From: JAEXOD01 sp937930275
GTDB taxonomy: Bacteria > Bacteroidota > Ignavibacteria > Ignavibacteriales > Melioribacteraceae
Direction of reading: 5' to 3'
NCBI GenBank assembly: GCA_036733965.1
Contig: DAIMZL010000031.1
Location: 1 to 29,090, forward strand
DNA: 29,090 nt
The position numbers and the translations under genes are program-made. Shown here piece by piece: positions 16,958-26,680 of the stretch; the first letter of the stretch is position 1; every line of letters starts with the position of its first letter. The notes beneath the pieces are model-generated. The model was given only the letters and a program-made list of their open reading frames with translations, had not been told where the DNA came from and ran no database searches.

Positions 16958-19306
16958 ATGTATAGCGCATTAGAATTAATTAAAGAATTGATAAGTAAAA
17001 TAATACATTCGGCAATTTTGGTCAAATTGTCCGATAATAGTATTGTTGCTTATAATAGTGCTGCGACAAAACTTTACCCATCATTGGTACAAGAGGACTT
17101 TTTTGATAACATCCAAAATATTGAAAAAACAAAACTTAATAAATTTATAAAATCAGACTTACATAAAACCGAATTTGAAAAATACTCTTTAACCAAATAC
17201 TTAATCTCAGACAGTATTTACCTACTAATTGAAAACAAAGGAGAAATTGAATTATCGGAAAAAATTCAGTCAGATATAATTTTAAATAGTTCTAATGATT
17301 TAATAATAATATCGGATGATGAAGGAATAATAAAATTTATTTCGGAAAATTGCGATATGTTTATCGGGTTTACAAAAGACGAAGTGATAAATACGTGTTT
17401 TTATAATTTATTACTTCCTGGCGAGCTGGAAAGGCTTGATAAATATGCAATTGAAATTGTCAATTACGGTAAACCGACTTCTATTGATTTAAAATTTAAA
17501 CATAAGGACGGAAGAACGGTATATTTAGATACGATAAACTCAATATTGCCCGATGATGATCCCGAAAACAATAAAAGATATCTATCGATTGCACGCGATA
17601 TTACTGAAAAGAAAAGAGAAGAAAACCTATTTAAAGCAAGATTAAAAATTCATGAATTTGCTAAAAATGCACAGATTAAAGAAATATTACAAAAAACTTT
17701 GGATGAAGCCGAAAAACTTACGAATAGTAACATTGGATTTTATCATTTTGTTGATGAAGAAAGCGGTATGCTCGAACTTCAACAATGGTCAACAAATACT
17801 CTAAAAACTTTTTGTAAACTTACGGGGCACGAACATTTATACCAAATATCTCAAGCGGGTATATGGACTGATTGTTTGAAAACTCGGCAAGTAATAGTTC
17901 ATAACGATTATCAGAGTTTGACAAATAAAAAGGGATATCCCGAAGGTCACGCTCATGTAATACGCGAGCTTGTAGTGCCTGTAATTAGAAAAGAAAAAAT
18001 AGTAGCAATTTTAGGAATAGGTAACAAAGAAAATTTTTATAACGAACTGGATGTTGAAATAACACAAAAACTTGCCGATATGGCTTGGGATATAGCCGAA
18101 CTAAAATTAAAAGAGTTAGAATTAGATTCGCAAAAGAAAAAATTTCAAGCAGTTTTTAATAATGCTCCAATTGGAATGGCTTTAGTTAAAAATAGAATTA
18201 TTGTTGATATGAATGACGTTCTTTGTGAATTGCTAAAAACAAAAAAGGAAGATGCTGTTAACAAAGGAACTGAAATTTTTTATAAAAATAGCGAAGTGTA
18301 TAATAATATAGGTGAATTATTAAAAAATTTAATATCCGAAAAAAAAGTAATAGTTGAAACAAAAATAATCGATACATTAAAAAATGAACTTGACGTAATA
18401 ATGCAGATTGGCAATTTAGACGGAAATAACTTGGAAGACGGTGTAATTGTTTCGTTAGTGGATATTACAGATAGAAAAGCGATTGAAAATAAGTTTAGGT
18501 CAAACGTAATAGAGTTAAAACAAAAAAGTTTAAACCTTGAAAACTTATTAAAGGATAAAAATGATTTAATTCAGATGCTTGCAATTTCGGAAAGTAAGCT
18601 AAAAAGAGTTAATGAGGAAAAAGATAAATTCTTTTCCGTAATAGCACATGATTTAAGAAGTCCTTTTCAAGGTTTGTTGGGTTTAAGTCAAATTCTGTTT
18701 GAAAATTATAACGATCTTACAACCGAAGAAGTGGTTAAATTTAGCGGTCAACTTAGCGATTCGGCTAAAACTTTATATAGTTTGTTAGAAAATTTATTAC
18801 AATGGTCGAGAATTAAAAGGGGAATGATACTTCCTGCATTTACGGCTCTGCCTCTAATTCATATAGTTAATGAATGTGCTTCATTATTAAAATCGAATAT
18901 GGAAATTAAAAAGCAAGAAATTGAAATAAATATTCTTGAAAGTATTTATGTAAACGTGGATTTTGTAATGTTCAACTCTATAATGCGCAATTTATTAACT
19001 AATGCAATAAAATTTAGTTATTTAGGGGGTAAAATTAAGGTTGCGGCAAAAGAAACGGAAGAAAATACGGTGCAAATTTCGGTTAGTGATTCCGGAGTAG
19101 GAATTAACGAAGATGATTTAAATAATTTATTTAAAATTGATAAAAAAGTATCTCAAAAAGGAACAATGAATGAGCCGAGTACCGGGCTTGGTTTAATATT
19201 ATGCAAAGAGTATATTGAAATTATGGGGGGCAAAATATGGGCTACAAGCAGCAAAAAAGACGGAACAACTTTTAATATAATTGTAAAAAGTATAAAAACG
19301 GTATAG
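16958..19306 (+). CDS. Soluble PAS-GAF-PAS hybrid sensor histidine kinase
   Basis: A 782-residue kinase without transmembrane segments. Order: poorly conserved N-terminal PAS-like part (about 1-100), PAS with PAC tail (about 105-220, ending ARDITEKKREE), GAF domain (about 227-385, with GIWTDCLKTRQVIVHNDY and GYPEGHAHVIRELVVPV typical of the GAF_2 group), second PAS (about 395-508, ending LVDITDRKAIE), coiled coil (about 510-555), HisKA with FFSVIAHDLRSPFQGLL (His564) and HATPase with NLLTNAIKFS, DSGVGI (711-716) and STGLGLILCK (741-750). No receiver domain is fused and no response regulator is adjacent, so it is an orphan whose partner lies elsewhere. It is divergent from htpX across a 150-bp spacer. 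Confidence 0.93.
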   Translation: MYSALELIKELISKIIHSAILVKLSDNSIVAYNSAATKLYPSLVQEDFFDNIQNIEKTKLNKFIKSDLHKTEFEKYSLTKYLISDSIYLLIENKGEIELSEKIQSDIILNSSNDLIIISDDEGIIKFISENCDMFIGFTKDEVINTCFYNLLLPGELERLDKYAIEIVNYGKPTSIDLKFKHKDGRTVYLDTINSILPDDDPENNKRYLSIARDITEKKREENLFKARLKIHEFAKNAQIKEILQKTLDEAEKLTNSNIGFYHFVDEESGMLELQQWSTNTLKTFCKLTGHEHLYQISQAGIWTDCLKTRQVIVHNDYQSLTNKKGYPEGHAHVIRELVVPVIRKEKIVAILGIGNKENFYNELDVEITQKLADMAWDIAELKLKELELDSQKKKFQAVFNNAPIGMALVKNRIIVDMNDVLCELLKTKKEDAVNKGTEIFYKNSEVYNNIGELLKNLISEKKVIVETKIIDTLKNELDVIMQIGNLDGNNLEDGVIVSLVDITDRKAIENKFRSNVIELKQKSLNLENLLKDKNDLIQMLAISESKLKRVNEEKDKFFSVIAHDLRSPFQGLLGLSQILFENYNDLTTEEVVKFSGQLSDSAKTLYSLLENLLQWSRIKRGMILPAFTALPLIHIVNECASLLKSNMEIKKQEIEINILESIYVNVDFVMFNSIMRNLLTNAIKFSYLGGKIKVAAKETEENTVQISVSDSGVGINEDDLNNLFKIDKKVSQKGTMNEPSTGLGLILCKEYIEIMGGKIWATSSKKDGTTFNIIVKSIKTV

Positions 19307-19459
19307 TAAACAAGGCTTGTAAAAGAACTAAATTAAAAATTTTTTAGAAAAATTAATTTCATAAGTCCGTTAATGTTTTATCTTTTTTAAAGAGAAAATT
19401 GTACTTTTTACAAACATTGACTGAGATATTTGTATTACAAATTGATTTTTTTTGAACAT

Positions 19460-19499
19460 AAAAAAAATCCCCCTTTCTTAAAAAGAAAAAAGGAGGATT
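19460..19499 (-). terminator. Intrinsic terminator of the M13 peptidase gene
   Basis: Arms 19466-19479 (AATCCCCCTTTCTT) and 19486-19499 (AAAAAAGGAGGATT) pair over 14 bp with two G-U wobbles when read as minus-strand RNA, with a six-base loop. The stem is followed on that strand by a run of U (19460-19465). The orientation fits the end of the minus-strand peptidase gene, about 50 bp after its stop codon. Apart from this, 19307-19459 holds nothing recognisable. Confidence 0.8.
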
Positions 19500-19548
19500 A
19501 AATTTTATATATGGTTTAAATTTTTATAAATTTTACTAATAAAATTTA

Positions 19549-21582
19549 TTACCAAATTACAATTCGTTCTTCAACGGGCTTGTACATTTTGTCACCTTCT
19601 TTTATATTAAATGCTTCATAAAACATAGGCAAATTTGAAAGAGGGTTGTTAACGCGACACTTTGCAGGACTGTGGACATCTGTTTTTATAAGCAGTTTCA
19701 AAAATTCATCTCTATCATTCGATTTCCACACTTGAGCCCAGCTTAAAAAGAATCTTTGTTTTGGAGTAAAACCTTCAATTTTAGTATCTTGGTTAAATTC
19801 CGGAGAATTTTTAAAGGCTTCGTAAGATACTGTTAAACCGCCTAAATCGGCAATATTTTCACCTAAAGTTAGTTCACCGTTTACAGTAATTGTATCAATA
19901 ACAACCGTGTTATTAAATTGAGTAATAAGTTTATCGGCTCTTTTTGTAAACAATTCCTCGTCGGTTTTAGTCCACCAATCTCGCATATTTCCGTCATAAT
20001 CGTATTGACGTCCTTGATCATCAAATCCGTGTGTAATTTCGTGACCAATAACGGCACCTATTGCGCCGTAGTTTAATGCATCGTCTGCTTTGTAATCAAA
20101 AAAAGGAGGTTGTAAAATTGCAGCGGGAAAAACCACTTCATTTAAAACAGGGTGATAATATGCATTAACAGTTTGTGGTAATATGCCCCATTCACTTTTA
20201 TCAACTTTTTTGCCTATTTTATTATAATCTTCAATAGTGTTAAAATAAGAGGCTTCCACAACATTTTGATAGTATGACTTGTTTGTGAATTTTAAAGCAT
20301 CAAAATTTTTCCATTTATCAGGATATCCGATTTTATAATTAAATGCTTTTAATTTATTTAAAGCTTTATCCTTGGTTTCGGGTGTCATCCATTCAAGTTT
20401 TTTTATACGAACTTCCATTGCGGAAAGTAAATTTTTAACAAGATTTTCAGCTTTTTGTTTGGCAATAGGTGGAAAATACTTTTCTACATATACTTGCCCT
20501 AAAATTTCACCTATCTGATTATTTGCTACGCTTAAAACTCTTTTCCAACGAGGTTGCAAAACTTGCAAACCGTATAAATGTTTGCTATAAAATTCAAATT
20601 TTTCATTTACAAAAGGAGAACTTAAATATGAAGCCGAAGCAACTAATAAATTCCACTTTAAGTAGTTTTTAAGTGTATTAATATCGGTGTTTTTAAGTAC
20701 TTCCGATAGTTTTGTAAAATATTTAATTTGGCTAACGTTAAAATCAAAATCTTTAGAAATTCCGCATTCGCTAAAAAACAATTTCCAATCAAAATAAGGC
20801 GAAATTTTACAAAGTTCGTCTAATTTCATTTTATTATAATTAGTTTGTGGGTCTCTTAGCTCAACATTAGTGAAAGAATTTTCTGCTAATTGCTTTTCAA
20901 AATTAAAAATATCCTCGGCAATTTTTTCGGCTTCTGCTTGGTTTATGTCTATAAGCATAAACATATTTTTAATAGTTTTTTTGTACAAGGCTATTGTTTC
21001 TTTTGTATCATCGTCTTCGCCTAAATAGTATTCGCGTTCAGGTAAACCTAATCCGCCTTGCGAAAGACCTACAATAACCCATTCACTGTTTTTTTGATCT
21101 TGTTCGCTACCAAAATTAAATAATGGTGCCGATAAATAGAGATGTGAATAAGCAGCTACTTTAACAAAATCGGTAATATCTTTTATATCATTAATTTTGT
21201 TTAAGTAAGGGATAATCGGCTTGTAACCATCTTGTTCAATTTTTGTTGTGTCCATACCTGAGTTAAATAAAGTAGCAAGCTTAGTAAAGTTATCGTTTGA
21301 TTCAAGCTTTCCGGCTAATATATCATCTACAATAGATTTAACAAGTAAATTATTATCCTCATATAAAACGTCAAATGCACCCCAGCTGCTATGATCTGCG
21401 GGAATAGGATTTTCTTTTAACCAACCGCCTATCGCATATTGATAAAAATCATTTCCCGGTTTAACCGAGTTATCAAAGTTTTTTGGGTTAATTTCGGAAT
21501 TAGGGGATTTTAAAGGGGGTGTTTGTTGTGCCATAATTTGTAATGTTAATAATGAAAATAATAATATTGTGAATTTTTTCAT
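19549..21582 (-). CDS. Secreted M13-family zinc metallopeptidase (PepO/neprilysin-like)
   Basis: A 677-residue M13 peptidase. A signal peptide (MKKFTILLFSLLTLQIMAQ) precedes the family start (PGNDFYQYAIGGWLKENPIPADHSSWGAFD). The catalytic site is GHEITHGFDDQGRQYD with His514, Glu515 and His518; the third ligand Glu575 and Asp579 lie in GENIADLGG. VNAYYHP (the NAYY substrate-binding motif) is present, and the chain ends in ERIVIW, close to the CxxW tail of the family. The enzyme is probably periplasmic or surface-exposed and cleaves oligopeptides. It is a lone minus-strand gene with its own terminator. Confidence 0.96.
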   Translation of the reverse strand: MKKFTILLFSLLTLQIMAQQTPPLKSPNSEINPKNFDNSVKPGNDFYQYAIGGWLKENPIPADHSSWGAFDVLYEDNNLLVKSIVDDILAGKLESNDNFTKLATLFNSGMDTTKIEQDGYKPIIPYLNKINDIKDITDFVKVAAYSHLYLSAPLFNFGSEQDQKNSEWVIVGLSQGGLGLPEREYYLGEDDDTKETIALYKKTIKNMFMLIDINQAEAEKIAEDIFNFEKQLAENSFTNVELRDPQTNYNKMKLDELCKISPYFDWKLFFSECGISKDFDFNVSQIKYFTKLSEVLKNTDINTLKNYLKWNLLVASASYLSSPFVNEKFEFYSKHLYGLQVLQPRWKRVLSVANNQIGEILGQVYVEKYFPPIAKQKAENLVKNLLSAMEVRIKKLEWMTPETKDKALNKLKAFNYKIGYPDKWKNFDALKFTNKSYYQNVVEASYFNTIEDYNKIGKKVDKSEWGILPQTVNAYYHPVLNEVVFPAAILQPPFFDYKADDALNYGAIGAVIGHEITHGFDDQGRQYDYDGNMRDWWTKTDEELFTKRADKLITQFNNTVVIDTITVNGELTLGENIADLGGLTVSYEAFKNSPEFNQDTKIEGFTPKQRFFLSWAQVWKSNDRDEFLKLLIKTDVHSPAKCRVNNPLSNLPMFYEAFNIKEGDKMYKPVEERIVIW

Positions 21583-21712
21583 AAAAATACCCGTTTATAT
21601 TTAAAGTTATAGGCATTAGACGCATTAAAACAAAAAAAGTTAAGCATATTTTAATAAATTATTAATAATATTAGTATTTTAAAAGATTAAAATATAAATT
21701 TTGGGAATGATA

Positions 21713-22780
21713 ATGAACTGTAAAAAAATTTCCTTATCGGTTATTATTTTAGTATCTTTTTTTGTCTCATGCACTAAAGAAGTAAAAACAAAAGATGAAA
21801 AACAAAAAACAAAAATTGCTTTGGTAATACACGGAGGAGCCGGTGATTTTACTTCCGGTAAATTTAGTCCGGAAGTTGAAAATGCATATAAAGAAAAATT
21901 AACCGAAGCTTTACATGTCGGCTATAAAATTTTAAATGATGGAGGCAGCAGTCTTGATGCCGTAGAACGAGTAATAAAAATTTTGGAAGATTCTCCTTTG
22001 TTTAACGCGGGAAGGGGAGCAGTAACAACAGCAAAAGGGGAGTATGAATTAGATGCTTCAATTATGGACGGAAGAACTTTGGATGCAGGTGCTATAACCG
22101 GGGTATCGCATATTAAAAACCCTATTACTCTTGCGCGCTTAGTAATGGATAACTCGCCTCATGTTTTATTATGGGGGAAAGGTGCGGAAGAGTTTGCGGT
22201 TAAACAAGGATTAAAGCTTGTTGATTCGGTATATTTCTTTAATAATGAAAAACGAGCTGCTTATGAAAAACAAAAGCTTGAAGAAGAAAAATTAAAAAAT
22301 AAAAATAAAAAAAGAAAAGTTTATAAAAGAAAAGCATTTAACTATACCGAAAACTCGATATCAAAATTTGGAACGGTCGGATGTGTTGCGTTAGATAAAG
22401 ACGGAAATCTTGCAGCAGGCACTTCAACAGGCGGCTTACAGGGTAAAATGACCGGCAGAGTCGGAGACTCACCGATTATTGGTGCAGGTACTTATGCTAA
22501 TAACTATACTTGTGCTATATCTTGCACGGGACAAGGAGAATACTTTTTAAAAGAAGTTATTGCTTACGACGTATCAGCTTTAGTTGAATACAAGGGAATG
22601 TCACTTAATAGTGCCGTTAACCATGTAATTAAAGAAAAATTAAAGGATGCCGGCGGCTTAGGCGGTTTAATTGCTTTAGATAGGTACGGAAATATTGTAA
22701 TGAATTTTAATACTACAGGTATGTTTAGAGGATATATAACCGATAACGGAAAACCCATAGTAAAATTATATGCTGATTAA
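21713..22780 (+). CDS. Isoaspartyl peptidase/L-asparaginase (Ntn-hydrolase, EcAIII-like), lipoprotein-like
   Basis: A 355-residue member of the plant-type asparaginase family. Typical parts are LVIHGGAGDF, DAVERVIKILEDSPLFNAGRGAV, ELDASIMDG and the autocleavage site FGTVGCVALD with nucleophile Thr221, followed by STGGLQGKMTGRVGDSPIIGAGTYA. The precursor cuts itself before Thr221 into alpha and beta chains. The linker before the cut is unusually Lys/Glu-rich (about 180-210). The N-terminus MNCKKISLSVIILVSFFVSC looks like an exported lipoprotein signal. Starts at 21701 (TTG) and 21707 (ATG) are possible, but GGGA at 21703-21706 favours the ATG at 21713. It releases aspartate or breaks isoaspartyl peptides. 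Confidence 0.9.
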   Translation: MNCKKISLSVIILVSFFVSCTKEVKTKDEKQKTKIALVIHGGAGDFTSGKFSPEVENAYKEKLTEALHVGYKILNDGGSSLDAVERVIKILEDSPLFNAGRGAVTTAKGEYELDASIMDGRTLDAGAITGVSHIKNPITLARLVMDNSPHVLLWGKGAEEFAVKQGLKLVDSVYFFNNEKRAAYEKQKLEEEKLKNKNKKRKVYKRKAFNYTENSISKFGTVGCVALDKDGNLAAGTSTGGLQGKMTGRVGDSPIIGAGTYANNYTCAISCTGQGEYFLKEVIAYDVSALVEYKGMSLNSAVNHVIKEKLKDAGGLGGLIALDRYGNIVMNFNTTGMFRGYITDNGKPIVKLYAD

Positions 22781-22822
22781 TTTGGCATTAAATTTGAATA
22801 TTAAGTAATAAACGGAGAAATA

Positions 22823-23485
22823 ATGAGTAAAAAACTATATATATATTGTTTCGTTTTGATAAGTATAACCTTAAAAGCTCAAATTGATACAACTTTGTAC
22901 CTTAAGAACCCAAATTATCAGCAAGAAATGGGTTTATACGATGTATATAAAACTAAACAAGCCGATATTGTTATGTTTGGTAATTCAATTACTCACGGAG
23001 CAAATTGGAACGAGTTGTTAGGACGTCAAAACGTTGTTGAGCGCGGAATTTCAAGCGATGTTTTGGACGGATATTTAGCTCGTATTAATACGGTTATTTC
23101 GTTAAAACCAAAATTTGTTTTTATAATGGCTGGTATTAACGATATTTATAACTGGCTGCCTGTTGATAAAATATTTGAAAAATATGTGAGACTTATCGGT
23201 CAACTAAAAAAGAATAATATAAAACCGGTTATACAATCAACACTATTTGCTGGCACCAAATGGAAATCGTATAGTGATAGAAATAAAGAAGTGCTTAAAT
23301 TAAACAAATTGCTTTCGGAATATGCTAAGAAGAATTTAATAGAATACATAGATTTAAATAAAAAACTTTCTGCAAAAAATATTTTAATTGCCGAATATAC
23401 TTATGACGGTTTACACCTAAACGGTAAAGGTTATGAAATATGGGGAGCAGAAGTAGATAAACTTTTAAGAAAATATAGCTTTTAA
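22823..23485 (+). CDS. Secreted SGNH/GDSL hydrolase (small)
   Basis: A 220-residue SGNH esterase. Signal peptide MSKKLYIYCFVLISITLKAQ, then block I FGNSITHG with nucleophile Ser55, block II Gly75 (RGIS), block III AGINDI with Asn106, and block V DGLHLNGKGY with Asp195 and His198, so the catalytic set is complete. A GGAG ribosome binding site lies about 6 bases before the ATG. The family includes acetylhydrolases and acetyltransferases acting on carbohydrates. It lies 20 bp before a second SGNH gene and upstream of an MBOAT gene, which suggests a role in adding or removing O-acetyl groups on an envelope polymer (inference). Confidence 0.9.
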   Translation: MSKKLYIYCFVLISITLKAQIDTTLYLKNPNYQQEMGLYDVYKTKQADIVMFGNSITHGANWNELLGRQNVVERGISSDVLDGYLARINTVISLKPKFVFIMAGINDIYNWLPVDKIFEKYVRLIGQLKKNNIKPVIQSTLFAGTKWKSYSDRNKEVLKLNKLLSEYAKKNLIEYIDLNKKLSAKNILIAEYTYDGLHLNGKGYEIWGAEVDKLLRKYSF

Positions 23486-23505
23486 TTTAACAAGGAGAAA
23501 AATAG

Positions 23506-24924
23506 ATGAAATCAGGAAATAGGATTATTGACGGGCTATGGTTAATGATGTTTGTAATGGGTTTTTTGTTTTTACTTAACCTTATACCGGCTGACACAAA
23601 AATATTTGGTTTGCCGCTTAAACCGGTCGATATCGTTTCGGATTTAAAACAAGATGATGAATACGATTATAGCGATTATAAATTTCAGGATGAACAAGAA
23701 GAATCTGATACAAACAATAAATTGTTAAACGAATACTTTTTTAACAAACAAGATTTAAATCAAGCTTCATTCTTTTATTTTGGTGAAAGCGAAAATAGTG
23801 CTTCAATTACCGACATCACAAGAAAAGTTAGAATAACGGGAAATGTGGCACAATTAAAGTACTTTTTTGATGCATTAAAACAATCGGGAAGTACAAAAAT
23901 ACGAATTGCCCATTTTGGAGATAGCGGAATAGAAGGTGATTTAATTACTGCACAATTACGCGAAAAAATGCAAAGTGTGTATGGCGGAAAAGGAGTCGGA
24001 TTTTTATCAATAACATCGCAAGACGTTAAATTTAGAACAACTACCCAAATGGATTTTTCCAATAATTGGGAAACCGCTTCGGTTTTTACAACAAATCCAA
24101 AAAAATATCCTCTTGGGGTTAACGGTGAAGTATTTTTACCAAAGCCAAATAGTTATGTTGAATATACGGCTACTCCCAGAAAATTTAAAAATATTAAGTC
24201 TTTTAATACGGTAAGATTATTCTATAGTGATTCAGATAATAGTCAAGTAAGTGCATCATTTGACGGCGGTGAAAAACAGACGGTTAATCTTTCCCCTTCA
24301 TCTAATGTAAAAGAGTTGGTTTTTGACGCTAAAAAGAGTGTTAAAAAGGTTAGATTGGAATTTCCTAATACTAAAAAAGGATATTTTTACGGTGTTAGCT
24401 TAGAAGAAGGAAACGGTGTTTATGTTGATAACTTCCCGTTACGCGGTAACTCGGGTGCTTCCATTAAAGATATTCCGGTTGATAATTTAAAAGATTTTAA
24501 TAAACTTATGAATTATAAATTAATAATTCTTCAATTTGGATTGAACGTTGCAAGCCAAAGACAGCGTGATTTTGGCTGGTACGAAAAAGAAATGGCATCT
24601 GTTATTAGTCATTTAAAATCAGCTTTTCCAAATACAAGCATATTATTAATAAGTGTTAGTGATAAAAGTGTTAAAAAAGGCTCAAATTTTGTAACCGATC
24701 CGGGAGTAATTAGTCTTTTAAAAGCACAACAAAGTATTGCCGAAAGCAACGGAATAGCTTTTTGGAATTTATTTGAAGCTATGGGCGGACCTAACAGTAT
24801 GCCAAAATGGGTTGATAGCAATCCTCCAAAAGCATTTAAAGATTATACGCACTTTAACTTAGACGGTGCTTCAGACATTGCAGAATTGTTAGGCGATGCA
24901 TTACTTGAAGCTGCTAAAAAATAA
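23506..24924 (+). CDS. Membrane-anchored SGNH-like protein, probable O-acetyltransferase partner
   Basis: A 472-residue protein with an N-terminal membrane anchor (about 10-28), an acidic low-complexity linker (about 48-75, rich in Asp, Glu, Tyr) and a periplasmic SGNH domain. Block I is AHFGDSGIEGD with nucleophile Ser140, the oxyanion region is LQFGLN with Asn347, and the C-terminal DYTHFNLDGA supplies Asp446 and His449. Proteins of this form commonly accompany MBOAT acyltransferases and move acetyl groups onto polysaccharides, as PatB does with PatA. It has a GGAG ribosome binding site and follows the smaller SGNH gene by 20 bp. A strong terminator separates it from the MBOAT gene. Confidence 0.85.
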   Translation: MKSGNRIIDGLWLMMFVMGFLFLLNLIPADTKIFGLPLKPVDIVSDLKQDDEYDYSDYKFQDEQEESDTNNKLLNEYFFNKQDLNQASFFYFGESENSASITDITRKVRITGNVAQLKYFFDALKQSGSTKIRIAHFGDSGIEGDLITAQLREKMQSVYGGKGVGFLSITSQDVKFRTTTQMDFSNNWETASVFTTNPKKYPLGVNGEVFLPKPNSYVEYTATPRKFKNIKSFNTVRLFYSDSDNSQVSASFDGGEKQTVNLSPSSNVKELVFDAKKSVKKVRLEFPNTKKGYFYGVSLEEGNGVYVDNFPLRGNSGASIKDIPVDNLKDFNKLMNYKLIILQFGLNVASQRQRDFGWYEKEMASVISHLKSAFPNTSILLISVSDKSVKKGSNFVTDPGVISLLKAQQSIAESNGIAFWNLFEAMGGPNSMPKWVDSNPPKAFKDYTHFNLDGASDIAELLGDALLEAAKK

Positions 24925-24936
24925 ACTCTTTTTGTT

Positions 24937-24971
24937 AATATTCCCCTATAATTTTATAGGGGAATATTTTT
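24937..24971 (+). terminator. Strong intrinsic terminator between the SGNH and MBOAT genes
   Basis: A perfect 15-bp inverted repeat (AATATTCCCCTATAA at 24937-24951, complement at 24954-24968) with a nominal two-base loop, CCCC/GGGG in the stem, and a T-run at 24967-24971. It starts 12 bp after the SGNH stop codon. Confidence 0.85.
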
Positions 24972-25035
24972 ATTCCGACTGTTCTTAATATCTCAAACAA
25001 CTATTTTATACAACTAAACTTATCCACGGATACTT

Positions 25036-26505
25036 ATGGATACTTCGTTTTTACAACGTTTATTTGAAACCTTAAAATATCACGCAGATTCACCCATGAT
25101 ATTTAATAGCGGTTTTTTCCTGTTTTTCTTTTTATTTACAATTTTTTTCTATCAATTTTTTTATAACTTAAAAAGGGCAAAATTTTTATTTTTAACCGTT
25201 CTTTCTGTTTATTTTTATTATAAAAGTAGCGGTTTTTATTTCTTTTTAATAGTGGTTAGTTCTTTTATTGATTTCGGCGCCGGTTTGTGGATGGAGCGTT
25301 TGGAAAAAACGTGGGAAAGAAAAGCATTAATGATTGCAAGCGTAATTACTAATTTCGGAATATTGGGATATTTTAAATACACCAATTTTCTTTTCGATAC
25401 TTTAAACGCACTTCATCTATCAAAATTTCAACCTGTTGATATCTTTTTGCCTGTTGGTATTTCGTTTTTCACGTTTCAATCTTTAAGCTATACCATTGAC
25501 GTTTATAGAAAAGAGCTAAAAGCGGAAAGAAACTTTTTAGATTTCTTGTTTTTTGTGTCGTTTTTCCCCCAACTTGTTGCCGGTCCTATTGTGCGTGCAG
25601 CAGACTTTTTACCCCAATTGCGTAAGCCGACAATTGTAACTAAAGATGATATTGGTAAGGCAGTGTTTTTGATTGCAACGGGACTTTTTAAAAAAGCAGT
25701 TATTGCCGATTATATAAGCATTAATTTTGTTGATAGAATTTTTGGATGGCCCACAAGATTTACGGGAGTTGAAAATTTACTGGGATTATACGGTTATGCC
25801 TTACAAATTTATTGCGATTTTTCCGGATATAGTGATATGGCAATTGGCTTGGCTTTATTGCTTGGCTTTAAACTTAGGATTAACTTCGATAGTCCTTATC
25901 AATCTTCAAGTATTACCGAATTTTGGAGACGTTGGCATATATCTTTATCTTCTTGGTTAAAAGATTATTTATATATAACTTTGGGCGGTAACAGAAAAGG
26001 CAAAGTTCGACAATATGTCAATTTAATGATTACTATGTTATTAGGCGGGTTGTGGCACGGCGCTGCATGGAAATTTGTTGTTTGGGGCGGTATTCACGGA
26101 TTTATACTTGCAGTTGAAAAATCCCTCAATTTCCCTAATTGGGTAAAAAAGAGTAAAGTAAATCATGTAATAGGGGTAATAGTTACATTTCATATTGTTT
26201 GTTTGGCTTGGATATTTTTTAGAGCTCCGTCATATAAAGATGCTATTGATATGATAAATCAAATTTTATTTTACTTTAACGGTGCGGTATTTTTCCAATT
26301 TGTTCAAGCATATCCTATTATTGTTTTAATGATGGTAACTGGATTTATTTTGCACTTTACGCCAAAATCAATGGAAGAAAAAGCGGAACATTTTATACAA
26401 AAATTGCCGTTGGTTGGTAAAGCATTAGTTTTAGTAGTTGTAATATGGTTAGTAATTCAAGTAAAATCAAGCGACATACAGCCGTTTATTTATTTCCAAT
26501 TTTGA
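25036..26505 (+). CDS. MBOAT-family O-acyltransferase (DltB/AlgI/PatA-like)
   Basis: A 489-residue polytopic inner-membrane protein with about ten hydrophobic segments. The MBOAT core is clear: FLPVGISFFTFQSLSYTIDVYRK (137-159), FFPQLVAGPIVRAADFLPQL (176-195), YCDFSGYSDMAIGLALLLGF (259-278), FWRRWHISLSSWLKDYLYI (296-314, His301) and LLGGLWHGAAWKFVVWGGIHG (335-355) with the catalytic His341. It should carry acetyl (or another acyl) groups across the membrane for transfer by an SGNH partner. The two SGNH genes just upstream are the natural partners. The acceptor polymer cannot be told; peptidoglycan or an exopolysaccharide are options. Confidence 0.95.
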   Translation: MDTSFLQRLFETLKYHADSPMIFNSGFFLFFFLFTIFFYQFFYNLKRAKFLFLTVLSVYFYYKSSGFYFFLIVVSSFIDFGAGLWMERLEKTWERKALMIASVITNFGILGYFKYTNFLFDTLNALHLSKFQPVDIFLPVGISFFTFQSLSYTIDVYRKELKAERNFLDFLFFVSFFPQLVAGPIVRAADFLPQLRKPTIVTKDDIGKAVFLIATGLFKKAVIADYISINFVDRIFGWPTRFTGVENLLGLYGYALQIYCDFSGYSDMAIGLALLLGFKLRINFDSPYQSSSITEFWRRWHISLSSWLKDYLYITLGGNRKGKVRQYVNLMITMLLGGLWHGAAWKFVVWGGIHGFILAVEKSLNFPNWVKKSKVNHVIGVIVTFHIVCLAWIFFRAPSYKDAIDMINQILFYFNGAVFFQFVQAYPIIVLMMVTGFILHFTPKSMEEKAEHFIQKLPLVGKALVLVVVIWLVIQVKSSDIQPFIYFQF

Positions 26506-26530
26506 TAAATTAGTAATTATTAGGTGTTAT

Positions 26531-26567
26531 AAGGCTGCTTAAATACTTTGTAAGCAGCCTTTTTTTA
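26531..26567 (+). terminator. Intrinsic terminator of the MBOAT gene
   Basis: A perfect 11-bp stem, AAGGCTGCTTA (26531-26541) and TAAGCAGCCTT (26551-26561), with a nine-base loop and a T-run (26560-26566). It lies 25 bp after the MBOAT stop codon and ends the acetylation block. The following 26568-26660 is AT-rich with no feature I recognise. Confidence 0.92.
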
Positions 26568-26680
26568 TTCCCCAATAATTAATTTGTTTTTATTATTAAA
26601 ATAAATTATATTAATTATTAATAGTAACTATATTTACCATTTTATCAATCAATACTTAAATAAAGCAAGGGGTATTTGTT

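Noticed and set aside
25020..25029. DnaA box (TTATCCACG)
   Set aside because: A single imperfect match just before the MBOAT start, with no partners nearby.
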